Assembly: GCF_008369915.1 (NCBI RefSeq)
Contig: NZ_VSRN01000001.1
Location: 5,142,501-5,206,500 of the forward strand
DNA length: 64,000 bases
Source: Dyadobacter sp. UC 10
GTDB lineage: Bacteria > Bacteroidota > Bacteroidia > Cytophagales > Spirosomataceae
Direction of reading: 5' to 3'
Both the position numbers and the translations under genes were made by a program. Below the pieces are notes generated by a model that worked only from the letters and a program-made list of their open reading frames with translations, was not told the DNA's origin and did no database searches. Of the stretch, positions 42,377-51,347 are shown one piece after another (position 1 is the first letter of the stretch; each line of letters opens with the position of its first letter).

Positions 42377-43594
42377 ATGGGTCAGAGGGTTGTCATAACG
42401 GGAATTGGAATTTACTCTTGCCTGGGGTCAAACCTGGAAGAGGTTACAAAATCCCTGTATGCAGGCAAAAGCGGGATTGTATTTGACCAGGAAAGAAAAG
42501 ATTTCGGCTTCCGCTCGGCTTTGACGGGGATGGTACAGGAACCCGACCTCAAAAGTCTTCTGTCCAGGAGGCAGCGTGTCGGTATGCATCAGCCTGCGAT
42601 TTACGCCTATATGGCGACCAGGGAAGCGCTCGCATACGCCGGACTGGATATCGATTATCTCGAAAAAACCGAAACCGGTATTATTTATGGAAACGATAGT
42701 ACGGCGGCTTCCGTCGTGGAAGCTATTGACAAGGCGAAGGAAAAGCACGACACCACGCTGATCGGCAGCGGGGCTATATTCCAGAACATGAATAGTACTG
42801 TGAATATGAACCTGTCAACGATTTTCAAATTGAAGGGCATCAATTTCACGCTTAGCGCGGCTTGCGCGTCGGGGTCGCATTCGATTGGAATGGGCTATCT
42901 GATGATCAGCCAGGGGTTGCAGGACCGCATTATCTGTGGCGGCGCTCAGGAGATTAATTCAGCTTCTATGGCCAGTTTCGACGGACTTGGCACTTTCTCA
43001 GTCCGGGAAACCGAACCCGGCAAGGCCTCCCGGCCTTTTGACAGGGACCGCGATGGATTGATCCCCAGCGGGGGAGCTGCAACCGTTATACTGGAATCTT
43101 ATGAAGCAGCGATGGAACGTGGTGCGCCTATATTGGGTGAACTGATCGGTTACGGGTTTTCTTCAAATGGTGACCATATTTCGAATCCTAGTATCGACGG
43201 GCAGATCAGGTCATTGCAAATGGCATTGAAACAGGCGGGTATCGCCAAAAATGAGATTGATTATATCAATGCGCACGCCACTTCAACGCCGGTCGGCGAC
43301 GGTAGCGAGGCCCGGGCGATATTTGACGTTTTTGGTGAAAAAGTGCCGGTCAGCTCTACTAAATCCATGACCGGCCATGAATGCTGGATGGCTGGTGCGA
43401 GTGAGATTGTGTATTCGCTGCTGATGATGCAAAACTCATTTATAGCTCCTAATATCAATTTTGATAACCCCGACGAAGATTCTGCCCGCATCAATATCAT
43501 CCCGGAAACGAAAGACCAGGATATCAACTGCTTCCTATCCAATTCGTTTGGCTTCGGCGGAACGAATTCAACGCTGATCATCAGGAAAATCTAG
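42377..43594 (+). CDS. Beta-ketoacyl-ACP synthase, complete active site (cluster KS 1)
   Basis: A 405-residue KAS I/II-type enzyme. Cys163 in AACASGSHS, His300 in NAHATSTP and His334 in MTGHECWMAG make a complete Cys-His-His triad. It starts 3 bases after the ketoreductase gene, the same order as ketoreductase and ketosynthase genes in aryl polyene clusters. Likely role: chain start or elongation on ACP. Confidence 0.9.
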   Translation: MGQRVVITGIGIYSCLGSNLEEVTKSLYAGKSGIVFDQERKDFGFRSALTGMVQEPDLKSLLSRRQRVGMHQPAIYAYMATREALAYAGLDIDYLEKTETGIIYGNDSTAASVVEAIDKAKEKHDTTLIGSGAIFQNMNSTVNMNLSTIFKLKGINFTLSAACASGSHSIGMGYLMISQGLQDRIICGGAQEINSASMASFDGLGTFSVRETEPGKASRPFDRDRDGLIPSGGAATVILESYEAAMERGAPILGELIGYGFSSNGDHISNPSIDGQIRSLQMALKQAGIAKNEIDYINAHATSTPVGDGSEARAIFDVFGEKVPVSSTKSMTGHECWMAGASEIVYSLLMMQNSFIAPNINFDNPDEDSARINIIPETKDQDINCFLSNSFGFGGTNSTLIIRKI

Positions 43595-43641
43595 GTTTTC
43601 AGGCCGCCAAATACTTCGTAACCGGCAATTTCTTGTGCCTG

Positions 43642-43657
43642 TATTTTTGTATTTTTG
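43642..43657 (+). promoter_or_regulatory. Two tandem -7-like elements in the gap before the ACP gene
   Basis: TATTTTTG occurs twice in a row (43642-43649 and 43650-43657), each a full match to TAnnTTTG. A TTG at the correct distance is not seen, so this is only a weak sign of an internal promoter in the 184-base gap between KS 1 and the ACP gene. Confidence 0.25.
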
Positions 43658-43778
43658 TTCTCCTCCCCAGGTCATTTGCTGGTAGTTAACCGAATGTTAG
43701 TTGTTGTGTGAACCGGCCGGTGCATTTTAAAATCTGGGAATATTTTAAACTATCAGTGAATAAACTAATTTTACAGCT

Positions 43779-44045
43779 ATGTATGCTAACGATGTAAAAA
43801 TGAGTTGGGAAGAAGTAATCGATGAGACCAGGGATTTTTTATCAACGGAATTCGAGGTGGACAAGGACGACATTCTCCCCGAAAACAGCCTGAAAGACAC
43901 CCTTGATCTGGACAGTCTTGATTACGTGGACCTTGTGGTGCTGATTGAAGAAAACCTTGGGGTCAAGCTCACCGGGGAGGATTTTAAGGATATAGTGACG
44001 TTTGGTGATTTTTATCAGTTAGTCCGTAAGAAACTTGCACTGTAA
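43779..44045 (+). CDS. Acyl carrier protein (cluster ACP 1)
   Basis: An 88-residue acidic helical protein. Ser46 in LDLDSLDYVDL is the phosphopantetheine site. It would hold the growing polyene chain. A later ATG (MSWEEV, 21 bases on) is possible as start. Directly followed by the acyltransferase gene. Confidence 0.9.
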   Translation: MYANDVKMSWEEVIDETRDFLSTEFEVDKDDILPENSLKDTLDLDSLDYVDLVVLIEENLGVKLTGEDFKDIVTFGDFYQLVRKKLAL

Positions 44046-44912
44046 ATGAGCCGTTGGGACGGTAAGACCAAGGGATCTTTAACAGGGTACAAGATATTTC
44101 TCTTTTTCATTAATTCCCTGGGACTGAACTTTGCCTATTACCTGCTGCGGGTAGTCACTTTTTATTACTATCTGTTTGCTTCCAGGCCCAGGAAAGCACT
44201 GCTTGAGTTTTACCAGAATTCCCTTCATACTTCACGAGCCGCTGCCAAAAAGCTCGTCCGGACAAACTTTTATATTTTTGGCCAGACACTCGTAGACCGG
44301 GCTGCCTTTCTATTGGGGAAAGACGAAAAATTCACCCACACCTTCGAAAACGAACAATATCTGATCGATATCCGGGACCAGGGAAAAGGAGGTATTCTCC
44401 TGAGCGCCCATCTGGGAAACTGGGAAACCGCGGGAAATTTGCTGAAAGGCCGTATCACACCCACGATCAATATTGTAATGCTCGACGCAGAAGTCGAGAA
44501 CATTAAGAAATACATGGATCTTTCTACCGGTGGTTCAAGATTCAAGGTGATTCCAATCAAGAACGACCTTTCGCACATTATTTCCATTCGTAACGCATTG
44601 GTCAGTAACGAATTCGTTGCGATTCATGCAGACCGTTACCTGGAAGGTTCAAAATTCATTGAGCTGGATTTTTTGGGCAAAAAAGCAAAATTTCCGCACG
44701 GACCGTTTGTAATAGCCTCAAAATTTGACGCCCCGGTAACGTTTGTTTTTGCTGCAAAAGACGGTGAATACAGTTACCACCTGAGTGCCACTCCGCCAAT
44801 AGCCGGTAAAGCAAAACCCGAAGAGATAGCGAAACTTTACGTAGCTGAGCTTGAAAAAAAGGTGCGGGAGTATCCGGAACAATGGTTCAATTACTATAAC
44901 TTCTTCAATTAA
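44046..44912 (+). CDS. LpxL/HtrB-like lysophospholipid acyltransferase family protein (cluster)
   Basis: A 288-residue protein with one N-terminal hydrophobic stretch and the HxxxxE acyltransferase motif in SAHLGNWE. It starts immediately after the ACP stop codon and shares one base with the next gene (TAATG). In aryl polyene clusters a comparable acyltransferase moves the chain from ACP to a lipid or sugar anchor; here that acceptor is unknown. Confidence 0.85.
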   Translation: MSRWDGKTKGSLTGYKIFLFFINSLGLNFAYYLLRVVTFYYYLFASRPRKALLEFYQNSLHTSRAAAKKLVRTNFYIFGQTLVDRAAFLLGKDEKFTHTFENEQYLIDIRDQGKGGILLSAHLGNWETAGNLLKGRITPTINIVMLDAEVENIKKYMDLSTGGSRFKVIPIKNDLSHIISIRNALVSNEFVAIHADRYLEGSKFIELDFLGKKAKFPHGPFVIASKFDAPVTFVFAAKDGEYSYHLSATPPIAGKAKPEEIAKLYVAELEKKVREYPEQWFNYYNFFN

Positions 44913-45331
44913 TGCTGGTAACCAGAGAATCGATTACCGACTATATTCCACATCGCGCACCATTTGTGATGGTCGATAGCCTGGTTAGTGCTACTGACGC
45001 GCGATTTGAAACTGAATTTATAATAGAACCCCAAAATCTGCTCGTCCAAGATGGTTATTTCCAGGAAACCGGACTGATCGAAAACATCGCGCAAACCTGC
45101 GCACTTTCATTTGGCTATCTGGGAAGCCGGGAAGGTGGCGGGATCAGGATCGGGTACATTGGAGCGATCAGTAAACTGGAAGTTTACGAACTCCCGCCGG
45201 TCGGTTCTAAGATTCAGACTATTGTGATTCCGACGCATCAGCTGGGAAATATTTACCTTGTAAAAGGTGAAAGTTTCCTGGAAGGGCGTATATTGCTGGG
45301 TTGTGAAATGAAAATTGTAGTGACGGAATGA
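44912..45331 (+). CDS. Hotdog-fold 3-hydroxyacyl-ACP dehydratase partner, ApeP-like (Glu kept, His absent)
   Basis: A 139-residue FabZ/FabA-like protein. It opens with the substrate-tunnel segment IPHRAPFVMVD. Where FabZ has GHFPG this protein reads GYFQETG, so the catalytic His seems lost, while the Glu-bearing helix (GLIENIAQT) is kept. It is therefore the mirror case of the protein at 51348, and the two may form one working dehydratase, as described for ApeI:ApeP in aryl polyene synthesis. Alignment is by eye. Confidence 0.75.
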   Translation: MLVTRESITDYIPHRAPFVMVDSLVSATDARFETEFIIEPQNLLVQDGYFQETGLIENIAQTCALSFGYLGSREGGGIRIGYIGAISKLEVYELPPVGSKIQTIVIPTHQLGNIYLVKGESFLEGRILLGCEMKIVVTE

Positions 45332-45349
45332 CCCCTAATAAATAATAGA

Positions 45350-45763
45350 ATGATTGCTTCGGAAATCGAGATTGATATAAGGTTTAGTGAGACGGATGCC
45401 ATGGGAGTAGTCTGGCATGGGAATTACCTCAAATTTTTTGAAGACGGACGGGAGGCTTTTGGTAAGCAGTTCGGGCTGGAATACCTGACAATTTTCGATC
45501 ACGGATATTTTACCCCGATCGTCAAATCAGAAATAGATCATAAGGCGCCGGTTTATTACGGTCAGGTCATCAAAGTGATCACCAGATATGTACCCGTTAA
45601 GTCTGCCAAGATCCAGTTTGAATATGAAGTACTTAACCTTACCACCGGTGAGTTGTGTGCGCTGGGGAAAACCATGCAGGTTTTTCTGGCCAGGGAAACG
45701 CGCACGCTCGAGCTGATCTCGCCGGATTTTTATCGGGAATGGAAAGAAAAGAACCAGGTGTAA
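45350..45763 (+). CDS. 4-hydroxybenzoyl-CoA thioesterase family protein (cluster)
   Basis: A 137-residue hotdog thioesterase with the 4HBT motif FSETDAMGVVWHGNYLKFFE, whose Asp acts in catalysis. It could release the polyene acid from ACP or edit stalled chains. Position between the dehydratase partner and KS 2 fits an aryl polyene cluster. Confidence 0.87.
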   Translation: MIASEIEIDIRFSETDAMGVVWHGNYLKFFEDGREAFGKQFGLEYLTIFDHGYFTPIVKSEIDHKAPVYYGQVIKVITRYVPVKSAKIQFEYEVLNLTTGELCALGKTMQVFLARETRTLELISPDFYREWKEKNQV

Positions 45764-45791
45764 CCCTGCTTTTTAAAAACTAGCGAATAGG

Positions 45792-46874
45792 ATGAGTTAT
45801 ATAGGTGCCGAGGTAATTATCAGTCCGCTCGGCAATACTGCGGAAGAAAACTGGAATGCACTGGTTCAAAATCGGTCAGGGATTTCTTTTGTTGATGGGG
45901 CAGGATTTGGCGGAGGAGGAATGTACCTGGCAAAAATGCCTGCATTGTCCGCTGAAAATCGGTTTGAAAACCTGCTAGCAGACGCATTATCGGCAACAGC
46001 GTGCAGAATAGATCCGAATATTATTTCTTCACCGGATACCATCGTGATCATCAGCTCAACAAAGGGAGCGCTGGATCATAATATTAAGGATCAGTTTGGA
46101 GGGCCGGTTGAATCACTCATACAACGTTTTAAACTCGCTAACCAGCCTGTCGTAGTTTCCAACGCGTGCATCTCCGGAGTGCTTGCGATCAATGCAGCTG
46201 GCAAGCTCATCAATGCCGGTATTTATGAGCACGCGATCGTCATCGGCTGTGACGTCGTTTCCGACTTTGTAGTGAATGGTTTTCAATCTCTCTTTGCCGT
46301 CAGCGACAAACCTTGCGCCCCATTTGATGCGGACCGCAACGGCATTACCCTGGGCGAGGGATGCGCGGCGACGGTAGTTTCTGTTTCCAGGGATATCTTT
46401 CAGCAAAATCCTTTCCGGCTACTCGAAGGGGCAAGCGCAAATGACGCCAATCACATTTCAGGGCCATCGAGGACGGGAGAAGGTTTGGTCAGAAGCGTGA
46501 AAAAAACGCTGAGTGCAAATGGTGTCGATCCATCTGAAATAGACTTTGTATGTGCGCACGGTACTGCGACTGTTTACAATGACGAAATGGAATCCATTGC
46601 CTTCGATCGGCTGGGAATTGGCAATATACCTCTGAGCAGCTTGAAAGGGTATTTCGGACATACACTAGGAGCAGCCGGATTGATAGAAACGGCCACTTCC
46701 ATGCAAATGATGCGGAACAGTGAGCTGGTAAAAAGCCTGGGTTACCGGAGCAAGGGCACTACCAAGCCCCTGAATATTATTACAAAAAACGAGAAAAAGC
46801 GGTTGTCAACTGTTCTGAAAACCGCTTCCGGGTTTGGAGGTGGTAATGCAGCGCTGCTAATCAGGAGCATATGA
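45792..46874 (+). CDS. Beta-ketoacyl-ACP synthase, complete active site (cluster KS 2)
   Basis: A 360-residue ketosynthase, shorter than KS 1 and KS 3 but complete: Cys126 in SNACISGVL, His256 in CAHGTAT and His290 in GYFGHTLGAAG. It overlaps the next gene, a small Cys-less ketosynthase-like protein, by 4 bases (ATGA), which suggests that the two subunits are made in equal amounts and pair up. Confidence 0.87.
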   Translation: MSYIGAEVIISPLGNTAEENWNALVQNRSGISFVDGAGFGGGGMYLAKMPALSAENRFENLLADALSATACRIDPNIISSPDTIVIISSTKGALDHNIKDQFGGPVESLIQRFKLANQPVVVSNACISGVLAINAAGKLINAGIYEHAIVIGCDVVSDFVVNGFQSLFAVSDKPCAPFDADRNGITLGEGCAATVVSVSRDIFQQNPFRLLEGASANDANHISGPSRTGEGLVRSVKKTLSANGVDPSEIDFVCAHGTATVYNDEMESIAFDRLGIGNIPLSSLKGYFGHTLGAAGLIETATSMQMMRNSELVKSLGYRSKGTTKPLNIITKNEKKRLSTVLKTASGFGGGNAALLIRSI

Positions 46875-47548
46875 ATTTCATAACAGGATATTGCCGCCTA
46901 AATGAGGATGTCTGCGCCGTAAATGGGGAGATAGTATCTACGCGTACAGCCGGTTCCGATGATACCTGGTTCAAACAGATTTATAAACAACACGAATTCG
47001 TTTATCCGAAGTTTTATAAAATGGACCTGCTTGCGCAGGCAGGCTATCTGACTTCCGAGTTGATCAAACGCGGAAGTCCGGGAATATTTAGTGGTTATCA
47101 GGACGACGAGATCGCAATGGTTTTTTCCAACAGTTCGTCAAGTGCCGACACCGATATGCGGTTTCTGAAGTCCTACGAGGATAATGCATCGCCCAGCCCG
47201 TCTCTGTTTGTTTATACACTTCCCAATATTATTCTTGGGGAGGTAGCGATTCTGAATAAGTGGTACGGCGAGAATATGTTTGCCGTTTTCCCTAAATTTA
47301 CACCCGATTTTTTCATCAATTACATCAACATCACAATAGGCGGCGGATCAAAAGCGGCGCTTTGCGGCTGGCTGGAAATTCTGGAAGGCAAGGTCGATGT
47401 ATTATTGTTTTTTGTAGAAACAAACGAGCAAAACGGCGTCCCGTTAACTCCCGAAAATCTGACAAATCTTTTAACAAAAAACCTTCAATCAACTAAAAAC
47501 GCATCTCAACATAGCACTGGCAATGGACACATTAAAAGAAGACCTTAA
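46871..47548 (+). CDS. Ketosynthase N-terminal-domain-like protein, short and Cys-less (ApeC-like)
   Basis: A 225-residue protein resembling the N-terminal half of a ketosynthase (beta-ketoacyl synthase N-like family): AMVFSNSSSSADTD and the SLFVYTLPNIILGEVAI helix are the clearest parts. No Cys-His-His triad and no second thiolase half. Coupled to KS 2 and overlapping the next ACP gene by 26 bases. Probably a chain-length-factor-like partner, by analogy with the ApeO:ApeC pair. The last 20 residues are polar and may be disordered. Confidence 0.65.
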   Translation: MNFITGYCRLNEDVCAVNGEIVSTRTAGSDDTWFKQIYKQHEFVYPKFYKMDLLAQAGYLTSELIKRGSPGIFSGYQDDEIAMVFSNSSSSADTDMRFLKSYEDNASPSPSLFVYTLPNIILGEVAILNKWYGENMFAVFPKFTPDFFINYINITIGGGSKAALCGWLEILEGKVDVLLFFVETNEQNGVPLTPENLTNLLTKNLQSTKNASQHSTGNGHIKRRP

Positions 47549-47780
47549 AAAGCAGATCATAGAACAACTCAACCTGGAAGATATTACGCCCTCAGACATT
47601 GCCGATGAAAGCCTGCTTTTCAACGACGAGGGGCTTGGCCTCGACTCGATCGACGCGCTGGAACTGATTGTTTTGCTTGAAAAATACCACGGCATCCAGG
47701 TTACCAATCCTGACGAAGGCAAGGAGGCTTTCAAATCCATCAACACGATGGCAGAATATATCCGCAAACGGAAAAGCTGA
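47523..47780 (+). CDS. Acyl carrier protein (cluster ACP 2)
   Basis: An 85-residue carrier protein with Ser42 in GLGLDSIDALEL as phosphopantetheine site. It differs from ACP 1 (DSLDYVDL), so the pathway has two distinct carriers, as aryl polyene clusters do. It overlaps the preceding gene by 26 bases. Confidence 0.9.
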   Translation: MDTLKEDLKKQIIEQLNLEDITPSDIADESLLFNDEGLGLDSIDALELIVLLEKYHGIQVTNPDEGKEAFKSINTMAEYIRKRKS

Positions 47781-47788
47781 GCATTTCA

Positions 47789-48973
47789 ATGGGGGTACGC
47801 ATAACTGGTATCGGGGTTATTTCTGCGATTGGATTTACAGTTGCCGAAAACTTGCGCGCATTGCAGGAGGGTACGACTGGTATCGGTAAAATTTCTTTTG
47901 CGGAAGATACGCGTGAGTTTCTCGCAGGCCAGGTGAAAGCGTCTGATGCAGCATTGAAAACCAAGCACGGTCTTGGAAATGCACACATTTCGCGCACCTC
48001 GCTGCTCGGACTGCATGCGGCCAGGGAAGCCTGGGGGGATAATCAGCTGACGGATACTTTGCGAACCGGCATTATTTCCGCTACTTCCGTGGGTGGAATG
48101 GATCGCAGCGAGGTTTTTTACAAAGACTACCTGACTCAGAATAATGCGGACTATACACTTTTAAAAACGCACGACAGCGGGTCCAGCACTGAAAGGATCG
48201 CGGCTGAAATGGGTATTTCTGATTACGTTAATACACTATCAACAGCATGCTCCTCAGGCGCGAATGCTATCATGCTCGGGGCGAGGCTGATCCTTCAGGG
48301 TAAGCTCGACAGGGTGCTGGTTGGCGGCTCCGACGCGCTTACCCGCTTCACAATCGACGGATTCAGGTCACTCATGATCTACGACGATCATTGGTGCCGC
48401 CCTTTTGATGAATCCAGAAGCGGGCTGAACCTGGGAGAAGGGGCCGCTTTCCTATTGTTGGAAGGCGATAAAAGCGCCAGTTTCTCGGGCAACAGGACGA
48501 TTTGTTATTTGAAGGGATGGGCAAATGCGGCGGATGCATATCACCAGACAGCCTCTTCACCGGAAGGAAAAGGTGCTACCCTGGCAATCGAAAATGCCCT
48601 GAAAAAATCGGGGATCGATCCGGGACAGATCAGCTACGTGAATGCACACGGTACCGGAACGAAAAACAATGACCTGTCGGAATCTGTCGCATTAAAAACA
48701 GTATTTGGTGATAAGGTGCCTTTATTTAGCTCCACAAAAGCCTTCACCGGGCATACGCTCGCCGCGGCCGGCGCTATTGAGGCTGTTTTTTCAATATTGG
48801 CTATTGAAAATAACCTGGTTTACCCTAACCTCAATTTTCAATCGGAAATCACAGAAACCGGCCTTGTGCCAGTTACCAGCCTGCAAACCGACGTTCAGGT
48901 AAGGAATGTGTTATCCAACTCCTTTGGTTTCGGGGGCAACAACTCTTCCCTGGTATTCTCAGATCATGAATAA
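47789..48973 (+). CDS. Beta-ketoacyl-ACP synthase, complete active site (cluster KS 3)
   Basis: A 394-residue KAS I/II-type enzyme with Cys154 in STACSSGAN, His287 in NAHGTGT and His322 in AFTGHTLAAAG. It lies 8 bases after ACP 2 and overlaps the start of a Cys-less ketosynthase-like gene, so KS 3 and that protein probably form a heterodimer. Confidence 0.9.
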   Translation: MGVRITGIGVISAIGFTVAENLRALQEGTTGIGKISFAEDTREFLAGQVKASDAALKTKHGLGNAHISRTSLLGLHAAREAWGDNQLTDTLRTGIISATSVGGMDRSEVFYKDYLTQNNADYTLLKTHDSGSSTERIAAEMGISDYVNTLSTACSSGANAIMLGARLILQGKLDRVLVGGSDALTRFTIDGFRSLMIYDDHWCRPFDESRSGLNLGEGAAFLLLEGDKSASFSGNRTICYLKGWANAADAYHQTASSPEGKGATLAIENALKKSGIDPGQISYVNAHGTGTKNNDLSESVALKTVFGDKVPLFSSTKAFTGHTLAAAGAIEAVFSILAIENNLVYPNLNFQSEITETGLVPVTSLQTDVQVRNVLSNSFGFGGNNSSLVFSDHE

Positions 48974-49955
48974 GATGGAAAGAAGCGTGTACTATATATC
49001 TGCTGCGTCTACGATTTCCCATCAGGATACTTTTGGTAAAAATGGCTTCTCGGAGTCTGTCCGGAAACTCGATTCGGATTCAGTATTGGCGAGTCCTGAT
49101 TATAAGGAGTTTATAGACGCAGGGTTACTGCGAAGGATGAGCAAAATTCTAAGAATGTCCGTAGCGTGCTCCAAAGACTGCATTCGTCAGGCAGGAATTG
49201 ATCAGCCGGATGCAATCGTAGTGGGAACGGGCCTCGGCTGTTTACAGGATACTGAAAAATTCCTGAGTACTTCACTTACCGTGGAGGGACTTTTACCGCC
49301 TACTTCTTTTATACAGTCCACACACAACACCATGGCCGGGCAGATTTCGTTGAGCCTCGGCAACCATGGCTATAATATGACCCACACTCAGAATACGCTT
49401 TCGTTTGAGCACGCGTTGCTCGATGCGATGCTACTTTTGAATGAGGGAGAAGAACATATTCTGATCGGTGCAGCAGATGAATATATTGAAATTTTGTCTG
49501 AGATTACTGACCGTTTAGGCTATCAGCCCGGCTACCCGCTTACTTCCGGGGCATCATTTTTTATTATTTCAAATCAAAAAACCGACGAAACTCTTGCCTG
49601 CATTAAGGATTGCGAACCGGTTGCATTTGCAAAGAGCCTGAAAGCTTCGGTGCAGCACTTTTTGCGCAGTAATTCATTGAAAATAAGCGATGTAGATACG
49701 GTATTGTTCGCTGCGCCGGAATGTGGAGTAATTACAGGGGAGATTAAATTACTCCTCGAAGAAGGAGGTATCGATCCGGCGAAATGCATTGATTATCTTT
49801 CGCTTTCCGGTGTTTATCCGACTGCGTCGGCATTTGCATTGAACTATGCAACTGACCTGATCAGGCATGACAAATCGGTCAGAAATATCCTCATTTTAAA
49901 TTCACTTAGAAACGAAAACCTGGGGCTAACCCTGGTACAAGCCGTTGAAGCATAA
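48966..49955 (+). CDS. Ketosynthase-like protein without nucleophilic Cys (partner of KS 3)
   Basis: A 329-residue thiolase-fold protein and paralogue of the product of 32279-33325. At the active Cys position I read THTQNT. Shared landmarks are AGLLRRM, PTSFIQST, YNMTH and YPTASAFAL. I set the start at ATG 48966, which overlaps KS 3 by 8 bases; ATG 48975 is a possible alternative and a longer frame to 48906 would lie inside KS 3. Expected role: chain length factor or scaffold. Confidence 0.75.
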   Translation: MNKMERSVYYISAASTISHQDTFGKNGFSESVRKLDSDSVLASPDYKEFIDAGLLRRMSKILRMSVACSKDCIRQAGIDQPDAIVVGTGLGCLQDTEKFLSTSLTVEGLLPPTSFIQSTHNTMAGQISLSLGNHGYNMTHTQNTLSFEHALLDAMLLLNEGEEHILIGAADEYIEILSEITDRLGYQPGYPLTSGASFFIISNQKTDETLACIKDCEPVAFAKSLKASVQHFLRSNSLKISDVDTVLFAAPECGVITGEIKLLLEEGGIDPAKCIDYLSLSGVYPTASAFALNYATDLIRHDKSVRNILILNSLRNENLGLTLVQAVEA

Positions 49956-50712
49956 CATCGTCACATTCGTCTCCATCACCATTTTTGCATTAAGCGGCAT
50001 CATTTTCTGGGATACCGGTTTTGCATGGATCGTTTTCATTGTCATTGCGATACTGTACATCACAGCCACTGTCTACGGCTCTTTTAGTATCCGATCCAAT
50101 TATTTCCTGAAATCCATTAATAGCGGAAAAAGGAAAGCAATAGCACTAACATTCGATGACGGACCTGATCCTGACACAACTCCGAAAATTCTTGGCGTTC
50201 TTCGGGACAAAAATGTACAGGCTACTTTTTTTGTGATCGGCAGGAAAGCAGCAAAATATCCTGAGCTGCTAAAACAAATAGATGAAGAAGGTCACGCAGT
50301 TGGTAACCATACTTTCAGCCATAGTTACTTTTTAGGATTTTTCTCAAAAAGCAGGTTAAAGACTGATATTACCAAATGCAGCGAAGCGATCTCGTCAGCC
50401 ATTAACAAATCACCGCTGTTGTTCCGGCCGCCCTTCGGGGTTACCAATCCGGTTTATGCGACCGTATTGAAAGAGCTGGGTCTGCATTCTGTTGGCTGGT
50501 CGCTCAGGAGCTTCGATACCAGGGCTAAGAATAAATATCAGATCATCAATAAGGTGATTTCAAAATTAAAGCCGAAAGACATCGTTTTGTTGCACGATAA
50601 CCTGAAAGTCACCGCGGATTCACTGGAAGATGTGATCGAGCATTGTCTTCAAAAAGGGATCAAGATCGTTCCCCTTTCTCAATTGATTGAAAAAGCTCCT
50701 TATGACAGTTAG
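49945..50712 (+). CDS. Polysaccharide deacetylase family protein (NodB domain)
   Basis: A 255-residue membrane-anchored protein: two hydrophobic helices (about 5-45) then a NodB domain with metal-binding Asp71-Asp72 in TFDDGPDPD, His122 and His126 in NHTFSHS, and RPPFG. It starts with TTG inside the end of the preceding gene; no ATG is available before the domain. It may deacetylate a sugar to which the pigment is attached, or peptidoglycan. The location inside the cluster is notable. Confidence 0.83.
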   Translation: MKHNIVTFVSITIFALSGIIFWDTGFAWIVFIVIAILYITATVYGSFSIRSNYFLKSINSGKRKAIALTFDDGPDPDTTPKILGVLRDKNVQATFFVIGRKAAKYPELLKQIDEEGHAVGNHTFSHSYFLGFFSKSRLKTDITKCSEAISSAINKSPLLFRPPFGVTNPVYATVLKELGLHSVGWSLRSFDTRAKNKYQIINKVISKLKPKDIVLLHDNLKVTADSLEDVIEHCLQKGIKIVPLSQLIEKAPYDS

Positions 50713-51331
50713 CAAAAGTATTCTCTGTCTGTTGGTTATGTTTTGTTTCGGGAATTTGAATGCGCAAAACTCCAAGCCGGCATCCGATCAGGCAAAAATT
50801 CTGGCAGATCTGAAAGGCATTTCCCAGGCAACGAGTTCGATACAGGCTGCATTTACCGAAGAAAAACATATGGCCGTGTTGAAAGAACCTGAGCGCTCGT
50901 CAGGTATTTTTTATTTCAAAGCGGATAAAATGAGATGGGAGCAGAAAGTCCCTGTGAAGTACGTGATTATGATCAATGGCGACAAGCTGCGTATTCAGGA
51001 AGGCGGAAAGGAGAAGAATGTGGGGCAGTCGGGCAGAATGGCGGCGCAGATCAAAGACCTGATGATCGGGCTGGTAAATGGTGATTTTCAGCAAAACAAA
51101 GCGTTTTCAATCACCACACTGGCAAGCGACGACCAGTATATGGTTGTACTTACCCCGGTGAACCGCAGATTGAAGAATATCTACGCAAAAATCACGATGG
51201 TATTCCCAAAAAGTACGTTGAGATTGAAGGAACTCACATTCTACGAAAAAGGAGGGGACAAGAGTTTACTGAAATTCCATAGCGAAAAATTCAATTCGCA
51301 ACTGAATGATAGTCTCTTCGAAAAATTTTAA
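50687..51331 (+). CDS. LolA-like outer membrane lipoprotein carrier protein (cluster)
   Basis: A 214-residue periplasmic protein with a signal peptide (KKLLMTVSKSILCLLVMF, cleavage near NLNAQ) and a LolA-type half-barrel (SIQAAFTEEKHM, SGIFYFKADKMRWE). Start taken as TTG 50687, giving a basic n-region; ATG 50702 would also work. LolA-like carriers occur in aryl polyene clusters and may ferry the lipid-linked pigment across the periplasm. Confidence 0.82.
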   Translation: MKKLLMTVSKSILCLLVMFCFGNLNAQNSKPASDQAKILADLKGISQATSSIQAAFTEEKHMAVLKEPERSSGIFYFKADKMRWEQKVPVKYVIMINGDKLRIQEGGKEKNVGQSGRMAAQIKDLMIGLVNGDFQQNKAFSITTLASDDQYMVVLTPVNRRLKNIYAKITMVFPKSTLRLKELTFYEKGGDKSLLKFHSEKFNSQLNDSLFEKF

Positions 51332-51347
51332 GTATATCGTGAAAATA

